DNA from: Deltaproteobacteria bacterium
GTDB taxonomy: Bacteria; Myxococcota_A; Polyangia; HGW-17; SLPX01
Assembly: GCA_011390535.1 (NCBI GenBank)
Contig: JAABSF010000142.1
Span: 1 to 6,780 of the forward strand
DNA length: 6,780 bases
Direction: 5' to 3'
Part shown: positions 6,536-6,780 of the stretch, piece after piece
Numbering within the stretch: position 1 is the stretch's first letter
Layout of the letters: every line of letters starts with the position of its first letter
Position numbers and translations under genes: made by a program
Notes under the pieces: model-generated
The model's database searches: none
What the model saw: only the letters and a program-made list of their open reading frames with translations
What the model was told of the DNA's origin: nothing

Positions 6536-6619
6536 AAAATCGCCGCCCAACCGAAGGCTTAGCCAACCAGAATTCCACCGAATCACGCGATGGTCATAAG
6601 CTGAGCGCGTAGATAAAAA

Positions 6620-6780
6620 TCAGTGTGAAAATGATACGGTGAATTTCTGAAACCCCGAAGCTCCCGGAGGGAGCTTCCATGATGAAACATTTCGCTTAAC
6701 TGCGGATGTAAAAGACCCGGGACAACCTCCCGCTACATTCACATTGCTCAAGCGTCCGTTCTTGTTGAGGATAAAACTTA
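6620..6780 (-). CDS. C-terminal end of a TonB/AgmX-like C-terminal domain protein, cut by the right edge
   Basis: One minus-strand frame is open from the right edge to a TGA at 6622-6620, giving 52 complete codons. The peptide starts SFILNKNGRLSNVNVAGG and ends with AVKRNVSSWKLPP followed by GFQKFTVSFSH. This matches the shape of TonB C-terminal-type domains: a strand with Asn/Gly turn, a helix ending in W-(K/R)-(F/L)-PP, then a final strand ending in an aromatic. In deltaproteobacteria such domains often close AgmX/PglI-like or energy-transducer proteins. Only the last part is present, so the N-terminal anchor and real role are unknown. It ends 33 bp before the earliest possible start of the RmlD-like gene, so co-transcription is possible. 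The assignment is by pattern recognition only. Confidence 0.55.
   Translation of the reverse strand, partial: SFILNKNGRLSNVNVAGGCPGSFTSAVKRNVSSWKLPPGASGFQKFTVSFSH

Noticed and set aside
6657..6677. Perfect 9-bp hairpin (GAAGCTCCC, loop GGA, GGGAGCTTC) that looks like a terminator
   Set aside because: It lies inside the coding frame of the TonB-like fragment (Trp-Lys-Leu-Pro-Pro-Gly-Ala-Ser codons) and lacks a T run, so it is more likely a coding coincidence.

Overview
All genes in this window lie on the minus strand, so transcription runs from right to left. The window is a cell-surface polysaccharide locus of a Gram-negative bacterium. It contains an outer-membrane beta-barrel protein, a lipoprotein-type exporter subunit, an inner-membrane polymerase/ligase and two nucleotide-sugar enzymes. 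The TonB-type C-terminal fragment at the right edge and the pairing of a short OPX protein with a beta-barrel suggest a deltaproteobacterial lineage in the broad sense (Myxococcota/Desulfobacterota-like). That assignment is inferred from gene content; there is no rRNA or other marker gene.

Layout in transcription order: (1) 6780-6620, the last 52 codons of a protein ending in a TonB/AgmX-like C-terminal domain, cut by the right edge. (2) 6535-5393, an RmlD-family dTDP-4-dehydrorhamnose reductase-like protein with an unusual internal insertion. (3) 5288-4578, a short RmlA-type sugar-phosphate nucleotidylyltransferase. (4) A 238-bp gap with a sigma70-like promoter and inverted repeats. (5) 4339-3749, an unrecognised small exported protein. 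(6) A 332-bp AT-rich gap with a promoter candidate and a palindrome. (7) 3416-2022, a predicted outer-membrane beta-barrel. (8) 1969-1343, a short polysaccharide export (OPX) lipoprotein. (9) 1260-1, an O-antigen ligase/Wzy-type membrane protein running off the left edge.

A coherent model is that RmlA and RmlD supply a deoxysugar nucleotide, the Wzy/WaaL-like protein polymerises or transfers the glycan, and the OPX lipoprotein with the adjacent beta-barrel forms the outer-membrane exit. The OPX protein ends right after its SLBB-like region and lacks the C-terminal helix that lets classical Wza cross the outer membrane, so the neighbouring barrel is a natural candidate for the pore. This is the most interesting system in the window. 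Its components belong to known families; the least described parts are the small exported protein and the RmlD insertion. No tRNA, rRNA, CRISPR array or mobile element was seen.
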